Below are positions 8,984 through 17,373 of a DNA stretch of 49,089 bases, in pieces. The stretch is from NCBI RefSeq assembly GCF_000212815.1, contig NZ_GL890985.1, positions 1,484,253 to 1,533,341 on the forward strand, written 5' to 3'. A model generated the notes under the pieces. It searched no databases. It had not been told where the DNA came from and was given only the letters and a program-made list of their open reading frames with translations. The stretch comes from Streptococcus sanguinis SK49 (lineage in GTDB: Bacteria; Bacillota; Bacilli; Lactobacillales; Streptococcaceae). The position numbers and the translations under genes were made by a program. Numbering within the stretch: position 1 is the first letter of the stretch; each line of letters opens with the position of its first letter.

Positions 8984-9280
8984 CTATAAGATAGGGCTGG
9001 TCAAACTAGGCTTAGGAACAGCACCTAGTACCTCCTTGATTGAATCTGCTGCTCCACCTGTGAAAGCTCCTGATAAGTCAGCAGGTACTTGAGTGGAGGC
9101 AAAAGTTTTCATAGCCTCAGCTTGACTATCTAGCCAACTCTGCAAAGCTTGACTTTCTTCAAGAAGGACAGCTCTTTTAGCTGAAATCAAAGCGCGAATG
9201 GCAGTACGTTCCTGAATCTTTAAATATTCTTTTTTTATACGTTCGGCTTCAGCTCGATCTTCTGTATTTGGTTCAATCAT
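8984..9280 (-). CDS. Small helical protein, second probable T7SS partner
   Basis: A 98-aa protein. The first two thirds are charged and helical, with a central SWLDSQAEAMKTF segment, and the C-terminus is Gly/Ala/Pro-rich. The ATG at 9280 was chosen because AGGAGG stands 6 nt before it. The longer open frame would run into the preceding gene without a ribosome-binding site. It lies directly after the WXG-containing domain gene (10-nt gap) and before another small helical protein. By analogy with TlaA1/TlaA2 it would bind the helical C-terminal domain of the lipase toxin. The function is inferred only from organisation. Confidence 0.6.
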   Translation of the reverse strand: MIEPNTEDRAEAERIKKEYLKIQERTAIRALISAKRAVLLEESQALQSWLDSQAEAMKTFASTQVPADLSGAFTGGAADSIKEVLGAVPKPSLTSPIL

Positions 9281-9290
9281 GCATTTCCTC

Positions 9291-9896
9291 CTATTTATTT
9301 GTAAAAATCTGGACACCCTTTTGATCAATCGCTACGATATTATCAGCTGCCTTGTTTAAATTACCAGCAATCTCCGTCATTTTAGTCGTATATGCACTTG
9401 CTGAGGCGAGAGTTGAGGCTGCTGTCCCCCCATTCCAAGCTTTGGATAAGGTCAGTTCAGACAAGAGATCTTCCACTTCACCAGATGAAAGGTTGTGAGC
9501 AAGGGTATGAGCTGCATTACTTAATTCAGATATATGTTCCTCTACTTTTGATTTTGCACTTGCTAACTTATCTTTAATCTCTTGCTCATAGACCTCAGCT
9601 TGAAGCAGAGCAGTTTGAGCACTTGTGCGAACGAGTTCCTCTCTTAAACTAATTTTTTTGTCGCCAGAACTAATTCTTAAAGAAGCATGCAATTCATCAA
9701 TGTATCTCCTATTTATGGAGATTAAATCCTGCTTAGAAGGCTCAGGAGCGAAGCCTCCATATTCTTTTAGATACTCAAGAACATAATGTTCAGGATCTTT
9801 TTTAGCATAGTCTAATCCAAAATTTGCGGTTACTGGATTTATTTCGTACATTTTTGCTTTATGTTTTGCAATCTTTCTGACTTGCTTTTCGGTCAT
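9291..9896 (-). CDS. Helical WXG-containing domain, probable TslA-like C-terminal targeting domain
   Basis: A 201-aa predicted helical protein without signal peptide. Long amphipathic helices cover residues 80-150, and a WNG turn (Trp-X-Gly) at about 154-156 joins two helices, as in WXG100 and LXG hairpins. The ATG lacks a credible ribosome-binding site (only CAGG almost abutting it), which suggests the region was once translated as part of the upstream lipase frame. In S. aureus TslA the lipase is N-terminal and an LXG-like helical domain is C-terminal. Here the two halves are in different frames and overlap by 38 nt. It may be the detached half of a ~445-aa toxin or a coupled second cistron. 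Confidence 0.65.
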   Translation of the reverse strand: MTEKQVRKIAKHKAKMYEINPVTANFGLDYAKKDPEHYVLEYLKEYGGFAPEPSKQDLISINRRYIDELHASLRISSGDKKISLREELVRTSAQTALLQAEVYEQEIKDKLASAKSKVEEHISELSNAAHTLAHNLSSGEVEDLLSELTLSKAWNGGTAASTLASASAYTTKMTEIAGNLNKAADNIVAIDQKGVQIFTNK

Positions 9897-10628
9897 ACCT
9901 GAGCAAAAGAGACCATTTTTTCATACCATTCAAGATCTGGGCTATTCCTTTAATCTTTGGCAACCCAGCATTATGATGTTTTCCCTCTACGGTAAATACT
10001 TTTCCATACGTAATGATCCCACCATGGCCATCCCAACTTGTTAAATCCTTCCCCTGATCACTGTATGAATGTAAGTGTTTATTAAGATAATCAAATTCTT
10101 CATCACTAATACCTCTATAATCAGTCGTATTTTTTGTCAACGAATTCCACGCACCCCAGTCCATGAAATTTGTAATCTTCTGGACTTTCATTTCCGCAGC
10201 TACTTTAGCAACTGCTGGTCCAGCTTGACTGAATCCCGACATATTACTAATATCAACTTTTTGTCCTTCTCCAGCCATTTTTTTAGCCTTAGATAATGAT
10301 TGGTTATAAAACTCACGAACGTCCTTTGTCTGTTCTGTTAATTGATTTCTAGCTAGTACCGCATTAAATACTGATTCTGTAACATGGTTATTATTTTCAT
10401 TATTAGGTGATTGAGTACCAGCAACAACTATGGTAGTTTGAGTGTAATCAACATTCCCATTAATAATTGGAGCTACTGTTACAGCTTGTGTAGTTTTGTT
10501 GATTTCCTTTATTACTTTATATTCAATACCACTCTTATCAGTAGTATAAGTCTGACCTTCATTTTTTCATTAATTATGTCAAGAACTTGAGTTTGCAGTT
10601 CCTGAATTTCCTCGTCTGTTAACGCCAT
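9859..10628 (-). pseudogene. Frame-broken lipase/esterase domain, TslA-like toxin N-terminus
   Basis: Translation from ATG 10628 (AAAGGAG upstream) begins MALTDEEIQELQTQVLDI, and this frame ends within about 40 codons. One extra A in the A6 run at 10562-10567 restores a continuous frame into the 10278-9859 reading frame, about 245 residues in all. The restored protein has the alpha/beta-hydrolase nucleophile elbow GFSQAG (its Ser codon is near 10229) after VDISNMS. Further on are Asp- and His-containing segments (LTSWDGHGG, GKHHNAG) that could complete a triad. The frame runs past 9896 into the helical domain gene. Whether the break is real, a read error or a programmed slip cannot be settled here. 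The lipase call rests on the elbow and context. Confidence 0.6.
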
Positions 10629-10636
10629 TTGAAATG

Positions 10637-10756
10637 ATCTCCTTTCCTAATTTGAGTATTAAATTTCACTTCAGCATTAGGACTTCCGCTTTCATTCTTT
10701 ACCTCTTTCTTAAGATCTAACTACATTCTTCAAACCTCTTGATCAGACAAAGCCAT
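10637..10756 (-). pseudogene. Chimeric remnant: toxin start joined to an immunity-gene tail
   Basis: One nucleotide after the stop of the 10758 gene, ATG 10756 opens MALSDQEV and then a stop. This closely matches the MALTDEEI start of the broken lipase gene. From 10720 to 10637 the same frame reads LKKEVKNESGSPNAEVKF and onward. That resembles the C-terminus of the two immunity-like proteins (LKDVVKDEKGSPEAQIIYN). The segment therefore joins the first codons of one toxin gene to the last codons of another immunity gene, as expected from a deletion between tandem immunity-toxin units. Confidence 0.65.
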
Positions 10757-10757
10757 A

Positions 10758-11348
10758 TCATCCTTCCTCTTTACTTAGCTTAACATTGTAAAAGATTTTA
10801 GCTTCTGGGCTTCCCTTTTCATCCTTAATAACATCCTTTAACTGACCGTATTCAACTAATAATTCCATATTCAAATCAATCCCTTTAGCTCTTGTGAGTT
10901 TAGCTTCATCAGGTAAATGTTGCGCGTTAGAAACATCAATGTTATTCCCGTTTGAGTCCTTTAAATCTATAGCTTCATTTCCACCTCCATCAAAATTAAG
11001 AATTATATGTGAGACGATACCAAAGCTACTTGGATACACATTATTAACTTTAGTGCCAAGAGTGGCTTTATTTCCATGCTTATCATAAATAGTTGGACGG
11101 ATATAGACATTTGAGAAAGTTGACCCTTCCTCAGTAACGTAGATTGGGGAAAACTCAATCTTTTCAACCCCTGAGTAATGCTCTTTTATATAAGTTCCTA
11201 GTTGCTCTTCCAGAAGTCGAAAGCCATGCTGATAGAGTTTGGCTGTTTTGGAACCTAAGTTAGGTTTTGTTAGTTTGTTGTATATATAGATTCCGCCTGA
11301 AATTACAATGAATAGAATTGTTAAAACAATAATAATCTTCTTTTTCAC
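10758..11348 (-). CDS. Membrane-anchored immunity-like protein (copy 2)
   Basis: A 196-aa protein with a short basic N-terminus, one hydrophobic segment (about residues 5-22, ending ISGGIYIYNK) and an extracytoplasmic domain. There is no lipobox Cys. GTG 11348 was chosen because AATGGAGG lies 7 nt upstream and the start then aligns with the paralogue at 12104. It is clearly paralogous to that protein: both share TKPNLG, KIEFSPIYVT, RPTIYDK and a C-terminal NVKLSKEEG. Its position before a lipase-toxin gene fits an immunity role like that of TilA for TslA, but TilA is a lipoprotein and no sequence search was possible. Confidence 0.6.
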   Translation of the reverse strand: MKKKIIIVLTILFIVISGGIYIYNKLTKPNLGSKTAKLYQHGFRLLEEQLGTYIKEHYSGVEKIEFSPIYVTEEGSTFSNVYIRPTIYDKHGNKATLGTKVNNVYPSSFGIVSHIILNFDGGGNEAIDLKDSNGNNIDVSNAQHLPDEAKLTRAKGIDLNMELLVEYGQLKDVIKDEKGSPEAKIFYNVKLSKEEG

Positions 11349-11481
11349 TAATATACCTCCATTATAACGCGTTTTCATAGTTCTTTTCTAATAGAATAGT
11401 ATAATATATTGGTATTGTCATATAAAATATTTTTCATTATTTTTGGCAAACTTCTATCCTCAACTACCTAAGAAAATAGTT

Positions 11482-11506
11482 GTCTTTGTCGCTTAGTTCA
11501 CGCCAC
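11482..11506 (-). other. Possible vestige of a toxin start after immunity copy 1
   Basis: Right after the immunity copy 1 stop the minus strand reads TGATGTGGCGTGAAC, then AAGCGACAAAGA. This parallels TGATATGGC after copy 2 and ATGGCGTTAACAGACGAGG at the lipase start. The frame is destroyed. The 11379-11481 stretch beyond it is AT-rich with no recognisable gene. Confidence 0.35.
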
Positions 11507-11507
11507 A

Positions 11508-12104
11508 TCATCCTTCCTCTTTGCTTAGTTTAACATTGTAAATAATCTGTGCTTCTGGGCTTCCTTTTTCATCCTTGACAACATCTTTTAGCTGACCGTC
11601 TTCTACTAACATTTGAATATTTATATCTATACTTTTTGCATCTGTTAATTTAGCTTCTTCAGGGAGTTCTTTAGCATTTGAGACATCAATACTATTATCT
11701 TCTGAATCTAACAACTCAATTACTTCATTACCACTCCAATCAAAATCAAGAACAAGATCCGCTTCAATCCCAAAACTATTTGGGACATATTTTTTTATTT
11801 GTGTACCCAAAGTAGCTTTATTCCCGTATTTATCATATATAGTCGGACGTACATAGGCGTTCAACATAGAAGAATCCTCATCTCCAGTCACATAAATTGG
11901 AGAAAATTCAATTTTTTCAATACCTGAATATTTTTCCTTAATATAAGTGCCAATTTGCTCTTCTAAGAGTCGAAAACCTCGCTGATAGAGCTTGGTTGTT
12001 TTGGGACCTAAGTTAGGTTTGGTTACTTTGTTGTATATATAGATTCCGCCTGATACCAAAACAAGAATAAGAGCAAGTGTCGTAAAAATTTTTTTCTTCA
12101 TCAT
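11508..12104 (-). CDS. Membrane-anchored immunity-like protein (copy 1)
   Basis: A 198-aa protein with a single N-terminal hydrophobic segment (IFTTLALILVLVSGG, about residues 5-20) and an outside domain. It shares well over half its residues with the 10758 protein, including TKPNLG, YSGIEKIEFSPIYVT, RPTIYDKYGNKATLG and GSPEAQIIYNVKL. An AGGAG ribosome-binding site is close to two adjacent ATGs (12104 and 12101). It is the first gene of the accessory module. Two copies with diverged outer domains would suit immunity to two toxin variants. The function is inferred from tandem arrangement and topology only. Confidence 0.6.
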   Translation of the reverse strand: MMKKKIFTTLALILVLVSGGIYIYNKVTKPNLGPKTTKLYQRGFRLLEEQIGTYIKEKYSGIEKIEFSPIYVTGDEDSSMLNAYVRPTIYDKYGNKATLGTQIKKYVPNSFGIEADLVLDFDWSGNEVIELLDSEDNSIDVSNAKELPEEAKLTDAKSIDINIQMLVEDGQLKDVVKDEKGSPEAQIIYNVKLSKEEG

Positions 12105-12220
12105 TTTCTCCTAAATTATTCATTATGAAAATACATTACATTTTTTATATTCTTATAGTGTAACATAGTCGGACTCAAGTTCCAATGAAAAACAGGATAC
12201 TTCAGTATAGTCATGAATAT

Positions 12221-12252
12221 ACAAAAAAGACACGAAAGAAATCGTATCTTTT
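12221..12252 (-). terminator. Terminator after phoU
   Basis: On the minus strand AAAGATACGA pairs with TCGTGTCTTT (one G-U) around a 6-nt loop and is followed by a T-run. It starts just after the phoU stop. The rest of 12105-12257 is the AT-rich leader of the accessory module, with no clear promoter. Confidence 0.75.
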
Positions 12253-12257
12253 GTTCA

Positions 12258-12911
12258 TTACAACTCAATAATTTTACCTGTTTCAAAGTAAACAACCCAT
12301 TCACAGATATTCTTGGCATAGTCGCCGATTCGTTCCAAGTAAGAAATAACTTGGAAATAATCGCGGCCAGTCACAATCAGTTCTGGATTTTGTTTGATTT
12401 CCTCTGTAGCAAGATCGCGAATATCATCGAAGTATTGGTTGATTTTCTCATCCATAGCTGCTACGGCATAAGCTTGGTCTACATTTCCATTGAGGTAGAC
12501 GTTCAGGGTTTCTTCGACGAAATTCTTAACATCGCGCCCCATCTTGCTGATGGCATCTTCTACAGACTCGATGCGAACTTCTCCCTTCATCCGAACAGTG
12601 GCTTTGGCGATAGATACAGCGTGGTCACCCATCCGTTCCAAGTCACTGCTGGCCTTCAACACGGTGATAACGGTCCGCAAATCCTGAGAAACAGGTTGCT
12701 GAAGGGCAATGATTTCTAAAGATTTCTTCTCCAGTTTCACTTCGTATTCATTGACTTCAGCGTCGTCTTCAATTACCTGACGAGCCAGTTCACGGTCATG
12801 CGTGACAAAGGCACGAACCGTCCGGTTAATCTGCGATAGGACTTCGTTTCCCATCGCGTAGAATTGATTATGAAGTTTTTCTAAATCTTCTTCAAATTGT
12901 ACTCTAAGCAT
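12258..12911 (-). CDS. phoU: Phosphate transport regulator PhoU
   Basis: A 217-aa all-helical cytoplasmic protein with two PhoU repeats. The metal-cluster motif region DLERMGDHAVSIAK occurs in the first repeat and YLERIGDYAKNICEW in the second. PhoU restrains the Pst transporter and, where present, modulates the phosphate two-component kinase. It is the last gene of the pst operon, 14 nt after the second pstB. The length equals the streptococcal norm. No kinase gene is in the window. Confidence 0.95.
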   Translation of the reverse strand: MLRVQFEEDLEKLHNQFYAMGNEVLSQINRTVRAFVTHDRELARQVIEDDAEVNEYEVKLEKKSLEIIALQQPVSQDLRTVITVLKASSDLERMGDHAVSIAKATVRMKGEVRIESVEDAISKMGRDVKNFVEETLNVYLNGNVDQAYAVAAMDEKINQYFDDIRDLATEEIKQNPELIVTGRDYFQVISYLERIGDYAKNICEWVVYFETGKIIEL

Positions 12912-12925
12912 AAGATTCCTTTCTG

Positions 12926-13684
12926 TTATCCGAATTTACCAGTAATGTAATCTTCGGTCTCTTTATGGGCTGGATTGAGGAACATCTTCTTGGTTTCATT
13001 AAATTCAATCAAGTCTCCACCAAGGAAGAAGCCGGTCTTTTCAGAAATCCGAGACGCCTGCTGCATGGAGCGAGTGACCAAAAGCATGGTATATTTGTCT
13101 TTCAGGCTGTAGAGGGTTTCCTCGATTTTCCCAGCAGAGATTGGATCCAAGGCTGAAGTCGGCTCGTCCAAAAGAATAATCTTAGGACTAGTGGCAAGCA
13201 CACGAGCCACACAGATTCGTTGCTGCTGACCACCGGAAAGACCGATAGCGGAATCATGCAGACGGTCCTTGACCTCGTCCCAGATAGAAGCACCAATAAG
13301 GGAACGCTCTACTGCTTCGTCTAAAACTGCCTTGTCCTTAACACCATTAATCCGAAGTCCATAGACCACATTTTCATAGATAGTCATAGGGAAAGGATTG
13401 GGCTGCTGGAAGACCATTCCGATTTCCTTGCGAAGCTCCACTGTATCTGTCCTCGGACCATAGATATTGTGACTGTTATAAATGACCGTTCCTGTAGTTG
13501 TTACTTCCGGATTCAGGTCGCCCATTCGGTTGATGGCCTTAAGCAAGGTTGACTTACCTGAGCCTGACGGTCCAATCAAAGCCGTAATCTCATTTGGCAT
13601 GAAATCAAGTGAAACACTATTAAGGGCTTTCTTTTTATTATAATAAACCGACAAGTCCTTGACTTGCAAAATAGGTTCTGTCAT
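12926..13684 (-). CDS. pstB: Phosphate ABC transporter ATPase PstB (second copy)
   Basis: A 252-aa ATPase energising Pi import with PstA/PstC. It has Walker [11 protein letters not shown]-loop QQPNPF, signature LSGGQQQR and Walker [13 protein letters not shown]. The H-loop reads VTRSMQQ, so the usual switch histidine is replaced by Arg. The adjacent paralogue keeps THN. ATG 13684 is preferred to the one 15 nt upstream because AAGGA lies 7 nt before it and the upstream ATG has no ribosome-binding site. It sits between the first pstB (75-nt gap) and phoU. Confidence 0.93.
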   Translation of the reverse strand: MTEPILQVKDLSVYYNKKKALNSVSLDFMPNEITALIGPSGSGKSTLLKAINRMGDLNPEVTTTGTVIYNSHNIYGPRTDTVELRKEIGMVFQQPNPFPMTIYENVVYGLRINGVKDKAVLDEAVERSLIGASIWDEVKDRLHDSAIGLSGGQQQRICVARVLATSPKIILLDEPTSALDPISAGKIEETLYSLKDKYTMLLVTRSMQQASRISEKTGFFLGGDLIEFNETKKMFLNPAHKETEDYITGKFG

Positions 13685-13759
13685 ACGTTTTTCCTTCATT
13701 TTATTTTACATTCAACCAAAGACTAAGCTTGTTGAATCGTGATGAATACGGACAGCTGC

Positions 13760-14563
13760 TTAACCAAAATGACCTGAAACATAGTCATTAGTGGACTGAA
13801 GCTTAGCGTTTTGGAAAATATTAGCCGTCTTATCATACTCAATCAAGTCGCCCAGATAGAAGAATCCAGTGTAGTCACTAGCACGGGCAGCCTGCTGCAT
13901 ATTGTGGGTCACAATGATAATGGTATAGTTATTCTTAAGCTCAAACATGGTTTCTTCCAGCTGCATGGTCGCAATCGGATCCAAGGCTGACGCTGGCTCA
14001 TCCATGAGGAGAATGTTTGGTTTGACTGAGATAGCACGGGCAATGCAGAGCCGCTGCTGCTGACCGCCAGAGAGTGTCAGGGCTGACTTGTGCAAATCAT
14101 CTTTGACCTGATCCCAAAGAGCTGCTTGCTTAAGCGAGGTCTCCACAATCTCATCCAAAACCTTTCTATCTCTGACACCAGCCCGTTCATGAGCAAAGGT
14201 AATATTTCGATAGATGGACTTGGCAAAAGGATTTGGCCGTTGGAAAACCATGCCAATATGCTTACGCATTTCATAAACATTGATTTCAGGCCGGTTGACA
14301 TCAATCCCCTCGTAGAGAATCTCTCCAGTCACATTGGCAATATCAATGGTATCGTTCATGCGGTTAAGGCTGCGAAGATAGGTTGATTTCCCTGATCCAG
14401 ACGGGCCAATCAAAGCAGTGATTTTGTTTTTTTCAAACTGCATATCAATGCCCTTGATGGATTCCTTTTTACCGTAGTAAACATGCAAATCCTTGGTCGA
14501 CAGGGCTACCTTTTCTTCAGGAAAAGTAATGATATGTTTTTCATTCCAATTATATTCTGTCAT
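13760..14563 (-). CDS. pstB: Phosphate ABC transporter ATPase PstB (first copy)
   Basis: A 267-aa PstB with a roughly 20-residue N-terminal extension before the ABC core. Walker [24 protein letters not shown], Walker B ILLMDEPASALD and an intact H-loop VTHNMQQ are all present. It is 10 nt downstream of pstA. Duplicate pstB genes are normal in streptococci. With the second copy lacking the H-loop His, the working transporter may be a heterodimer with one degenerate ATP site. Confidence 0.94.
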   Translation of the reverse strand: MTEYNWNEKHIITFPEEKVALSTKDLHVYYGKKESIKGIDMQFEKNKITALIGPSGSGKSTYLRSLNRMNDTIDIANVTGEILYEGIDVNRPEINVYEMRKHIGMVFQRPNPFAKSIYRNITFAHERAGVRDRKVLDEIVETSLKQAALWDQVKDDLHKSALTLSGGQQQRLCIARAISVKPNILLMDEPASALDPIATMQLEETMFELKNNYTIIIVTHNMQQAARASDYTGFFYLGDLIEYDKTANIFQNAKLQSTNDYVSGHFG

Positions 14564-14573
14564 TTCTTCTCCT

Positions 14574-15458
14574 TTAAGCAGAGGTTAATTTCTTATGCAG
14601 ATAGCTGCCCAGTTTGCGGGCTCCCAGATTGAAAATCAAAATAAAAATCAGGAGAACTGCTGCTGAACCAGCAGAAACAGCCGTTCCATCAGGAATAGTT
14701 CCTTCACTGTTGACCTTCCAGATATGGACAGCCAAGGTTTCAGCCTGACGGAAGATAGAGATAGGACTAGTGACGCTGAAAATATTCCAGTTGGACCAGT
14801 CAAGAGCTGGAGCTGATTGACCTGCTGTATAAATCAAGGCCGCTGCTTCACCAAAGATACGACCAGAAGCCAGTACAATCCCTGTTACAATACTAGGCAA
14901 AGCTTCCGGGATGACCACATGCAGGACCGTTTCCCAGCGGGAAATTCCCAAGGCTAAACCAGCTTCACGTTGCGTATGATGGACATGGCGCAGGCTATCT
15001 TCGACGTTCCGCGTCATCTGAGGCAGATTAAAGACGGTCAAGGCCAAGGCACCAGAAATGATTGAGAAGCCATACTCAAACTGGACAACAAAAATCAAAT
15101 AACCAAAGAGCCCAACTACTACCGAAGGAAGTGAAGACAGAATTTCAATACAGGTACGGACAAAGTTTGTCACTGGGCCTTTCTTAGCATACTCTGACAG
15201 ATAAACCCCAGCCCCCATAGAAAGAGGCACAGAGATAATCAGAGTAATCACTAGCAGGAAGAAGGAATTGTATAGCTGAATCCCAATGCCACCGCCAGCT
15301 TGGTAAGAAGAGGATTTCCCTGTCAAGAAAGACCAGGAAACATGCGGCAGACCTCTAACTAAGATATAAAGTATGAGAGAGGCAAGGATGGCAACAATGA
15401 TACTCGCTATTGTATAGAGAACACCAGTCGCCAATTTATCTAATTTCTTAGCGTGCAT
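14574..15458 (-). CDS. pstA: Phosphate ABC transporter permease PstA
   Basis: A 294-aa inner permease subunit of the Pst complex with about six membrane segments. It has the binding-protein-dependent transport EAA loop (REAGLALGISRWETVLHVVIPEALP) that contacts PstB. It overlaps pstC by 11 nt and is followed by pstB after 10 nt. The SWSFLTG and GGGIGIQL region near the N-terminus is typical of PstA. Confidence 0.94.
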   Translation of the reverse strand: MHAKKLDKLATGVLYTIASIIVAILASLILYILVRGLPHVSWSFLTGKSSSYQAGGGIGIQLYNSFFLLVITLIISVPLSMGAGVYLSEYAKKGPVTNFVRTCIEILSSLPSVVVGLFGYLIFVVQFEYGFSIISGALALTVFNLPQMTRNVEDSLRHVHHTQREAGLALGISRWETVLHVVIPEALPSIVTGIVLASGRIFGEAAALIYTAGQSAPALDWSNWNIFSVTSPISIFRQAETLAVHIWKVNSEGTIPDGTAVSAGSAAVLLIFILIFNLGARKLGSYLHKKLTSA

Positions 15459-16365
15459 AGTTTTTCTTACCTCTTTCTTTTGTAATTAGTTTAATCACAC
15501 TGTTAAAGGCTAAGCTCATCATCAAGAGCACCAGAGCCAGTGACCAGAGAACGTTATTGTCCACTGTTCCCATAACGGTATTTCCGATTCCCATGGTCAA
15601 GACAGAGGTCAGTGTAGCTGCTGGTGTTGTCAAAGAGGTTGGAATCACCGCAGAGTTACCAACGACCATCTGGATAGCCAGAGCTTCACCGAAGGCACGC
15701 GCCATTCCAAAGACTACAGCTGTAAAAATACCTGATCGAGCAGCCTTGAGTGTTACCCGCCAAATGGTCTGCCAGCGCGTTGCGCCCATAGCTAGACTAG
15801 CTTCACGGTAGTGACGTGGCACAGCACGCAGACTGTCCGTCGTCATAAAGGTTACTGTCGGTAAAATCATGACAAAGAGCACAAAAATACCAGACAAAAT
15901 TCCAAAACCAGTACCGCCAAAGACTGTACGGACAAAAGGAACCACGATTTGCAGACCGATAAATCCATAAACAACAGACGGAATACCAACTAAAAGTTCA
16001 ATCGCTGGTTGCAGTATCTTTGCTCCTTTTGGAGAAACTTCTGTCATAAAGACAGCTGCACCAATCGCAAAGGGAGTTGCTATCAGAGCAGACAGAATGG
16101 TAACGATAAAGGAGCCTAAAATCATTGGCAGGGCACCAAATTCCTTACCAGAAGGATTCCAGACACCACCAAAAAGAAAATCAAAAACATTAACTCCGTT
16201 GACAAAGAAAGTAGATAGACCTTTCTGAGCAACGAAGATTAGAATCATAGCCACAATCACCACAATCAGTGACAGACAGGCAAAAGTCAGATAGCGGCCA
16301 AACTTCTCCAAGCGAGAATTTTTAGAAGGCGATAACAACTTTTTGGTTAATTCCTCATTTTTCAT
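15448..16365 (-). CDS. pstC: Phosphate ABC transporter permease PstC
   Basis: A 305-aa permease with about six transmembrane helices. Family marks are [18 protein letters not shown] after the first helix and the EAA loop [16 protein letters not shown]. It partners PstA. It overlaps pstS by 4 nt (ATGA type) and pstA by 11 nt, so the operon is tightly coupled. Confidence 0.94.
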   Translation of the reverse strand: MKNEELTKKLLSPSKNSRLEKFGRYLTFACLSLIVVIVAMILIFVAQKGLSTFFVNGVNVFDFLFGGVWNPSGKEFGALPMILGSFIVTILSALIATPFAIGAAVFMTEVSPKGAKILQPAIELLVGIPSVVYGFIGLQIVVPFVRTVFGGTGFGILSGIFVLFVMILPTVTFMTTDSLRAVPRHYREASLAMGATRWQTIWRVTLKAARSGIFTAVVFGMARAFGEALAIQMVVGNSAVIPTSLTTPAATLTSVLTMGIGNTVMGTVDNNVLWSLALVLLMMSLAFNSVIKLITKERGKKNYAR

Positions 16366-17243
16366 TTTGAATCTCCTTCTATTGCTGTGACATTCCCATC
16401 AGCGTCCTTGCTGACTTTCATATCGTTGATTGAGATATAGCCCATGCTGGTAACAACGCCTTTTTGAACATCATCAGACAACATATAGTCTAGAAACTCA
16501 GCTGCTAAACCAGTCGGCTTGCCCAGTGTATACATATGCTCATAAGACCAGAGCGACCAATTATTAGTAGCAACATTTTCTGCTGTTGGTTCGTAGTTAT
16601 TGAGTTTCAAGGTTTTTACAGACTCATCAACATAAGCAAAGGCTAGGTAAGAAATCGCACCAGGAGTTTGCGAAACGATATTTTTGACCATACCGTTGGA
16701 ATCCTGCTCTTGACTCTGCACAGCTGATTTCCCATCCATGATGACACTGTCAAAGGTTGCGCGGGACCCAGAGCTAGCCGCACGATTGATAATCGAAATC
16801 TCCAAGTCCTTACCGCCCAGCTCTTTCCAGTTGGTGATTTCACCAGTGAAAATTTTCTGCAGCTGCTCGGACGTTAGATTATCCACATCAACTTCTTTAT
16901 TGACAATCACAGCAATACCAGCCACAGCGACCTTATGGTCCACCAAGTCAGACGCTTTTATTCCTTCCTTCTCTTCAGCGAAAACATCAGAGTTCCCGAT
17001 TTCAACAGCTCCTGACTGCACTTGAGATAGACCTGTACCAGATCCACCACCCTGAACATTGACTGTTTTACCGATGTTGTTAGAGCCAAAGTCATCAGCT
17101 GCCGCTTCAACTAAAGGCTGCAAAGCAGTTGACCCTACTGCTGTCATAGATTCACCACGGTCAATCCATGATGAACAAGCTGATAAGGTGAGTCCTAAGC
17201 CCAGAGCCGTCAGCGCTAAAGCAAATTTTTTCAATTTGTTCAA
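16362..17243 (-). CDS. pstS: Phosphate-binding lipoprotein PstS
   Basis: A 293-aa surface lipoprotein that delivers Pi to PstCA. The signal peptide ends in a lipobox LSAC with Cys23. [10 protein letters not shown] and [12 protein letters not shown] are the phosphate-binding loops of the family, and SSGSRATF is a third. The start codon is TTG (17241-17243) with AAAGGAG 7-8 nt upstream. No ATG is available before the signal peptide. It is the first gene of pstS-C-A-B-B-phoU. Confidence 0.94.
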   Translation of the reverse strand: MNKLKKFALALTALGLGLTLSACSSWIDRGESMTAVGSTALQPLVEAAADDFGSNNIGKTVNVQGGGSGTGLSQVQSGAVEIGNSDVFAEEKEGIKASDLVDHKVAVAGIAVIVNKEVDVDNLTSEQLQKIFTGEITNWKELGGKDLEISIINRAASSGSRATFDSVIMDGKSAVQSQEQDSNGMVKNIVSQTPGAISYLAFAYVDESVKTLKLNNYEPTAENVATNNWSLWSYEHMYTLGKPTGLAAEFLDYMLSDDVQKGVVTSMGYISINDMKVSKDADGNVTAIEGDSK

Positions 17244-17339
17244 AAGATTTCTCCTTTAATAAAATCAAGAGGATGGGAAGTATCTTTAGTATTTCTTACT
17301 TAGCAGAAAGAAGCTTTTTTCAATACATTCACATCTTCA

Positions 17340-17348
17340 ACTATATCA
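17340..17348 (-). promoter_or_regulatory. Possible extended -10 of the pst operon
   Basis: TGATATAGT on the minus strand, about 97 nt before pstS, fits a TGn-extended -10. The -35 (TTAGGA at about 18 bp) is weak, as expected for an activated promoter. No phosphate-regulator box was recognised. Confidence 0.35.
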
Positions 17349-17373
17349 TATAATACCAGCTTTTCCTAATATT

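Noticed and set aside
9291..9896. Canonical LXG toxin N-terminus
   Set aside because: The helical domain lies after the lipase part rather than before a toxin domain, and no LXG motif start is seen. The reverse arrangement explains it better.
10562..10567. Programmed -1 ribosomal frameshift in the lipase gene
   Set aside because: The phase (GAA AAA ATG) does not form an X-XXY-YYZ slippery heptamer. Kept only as a possible slip or read error in the findings.
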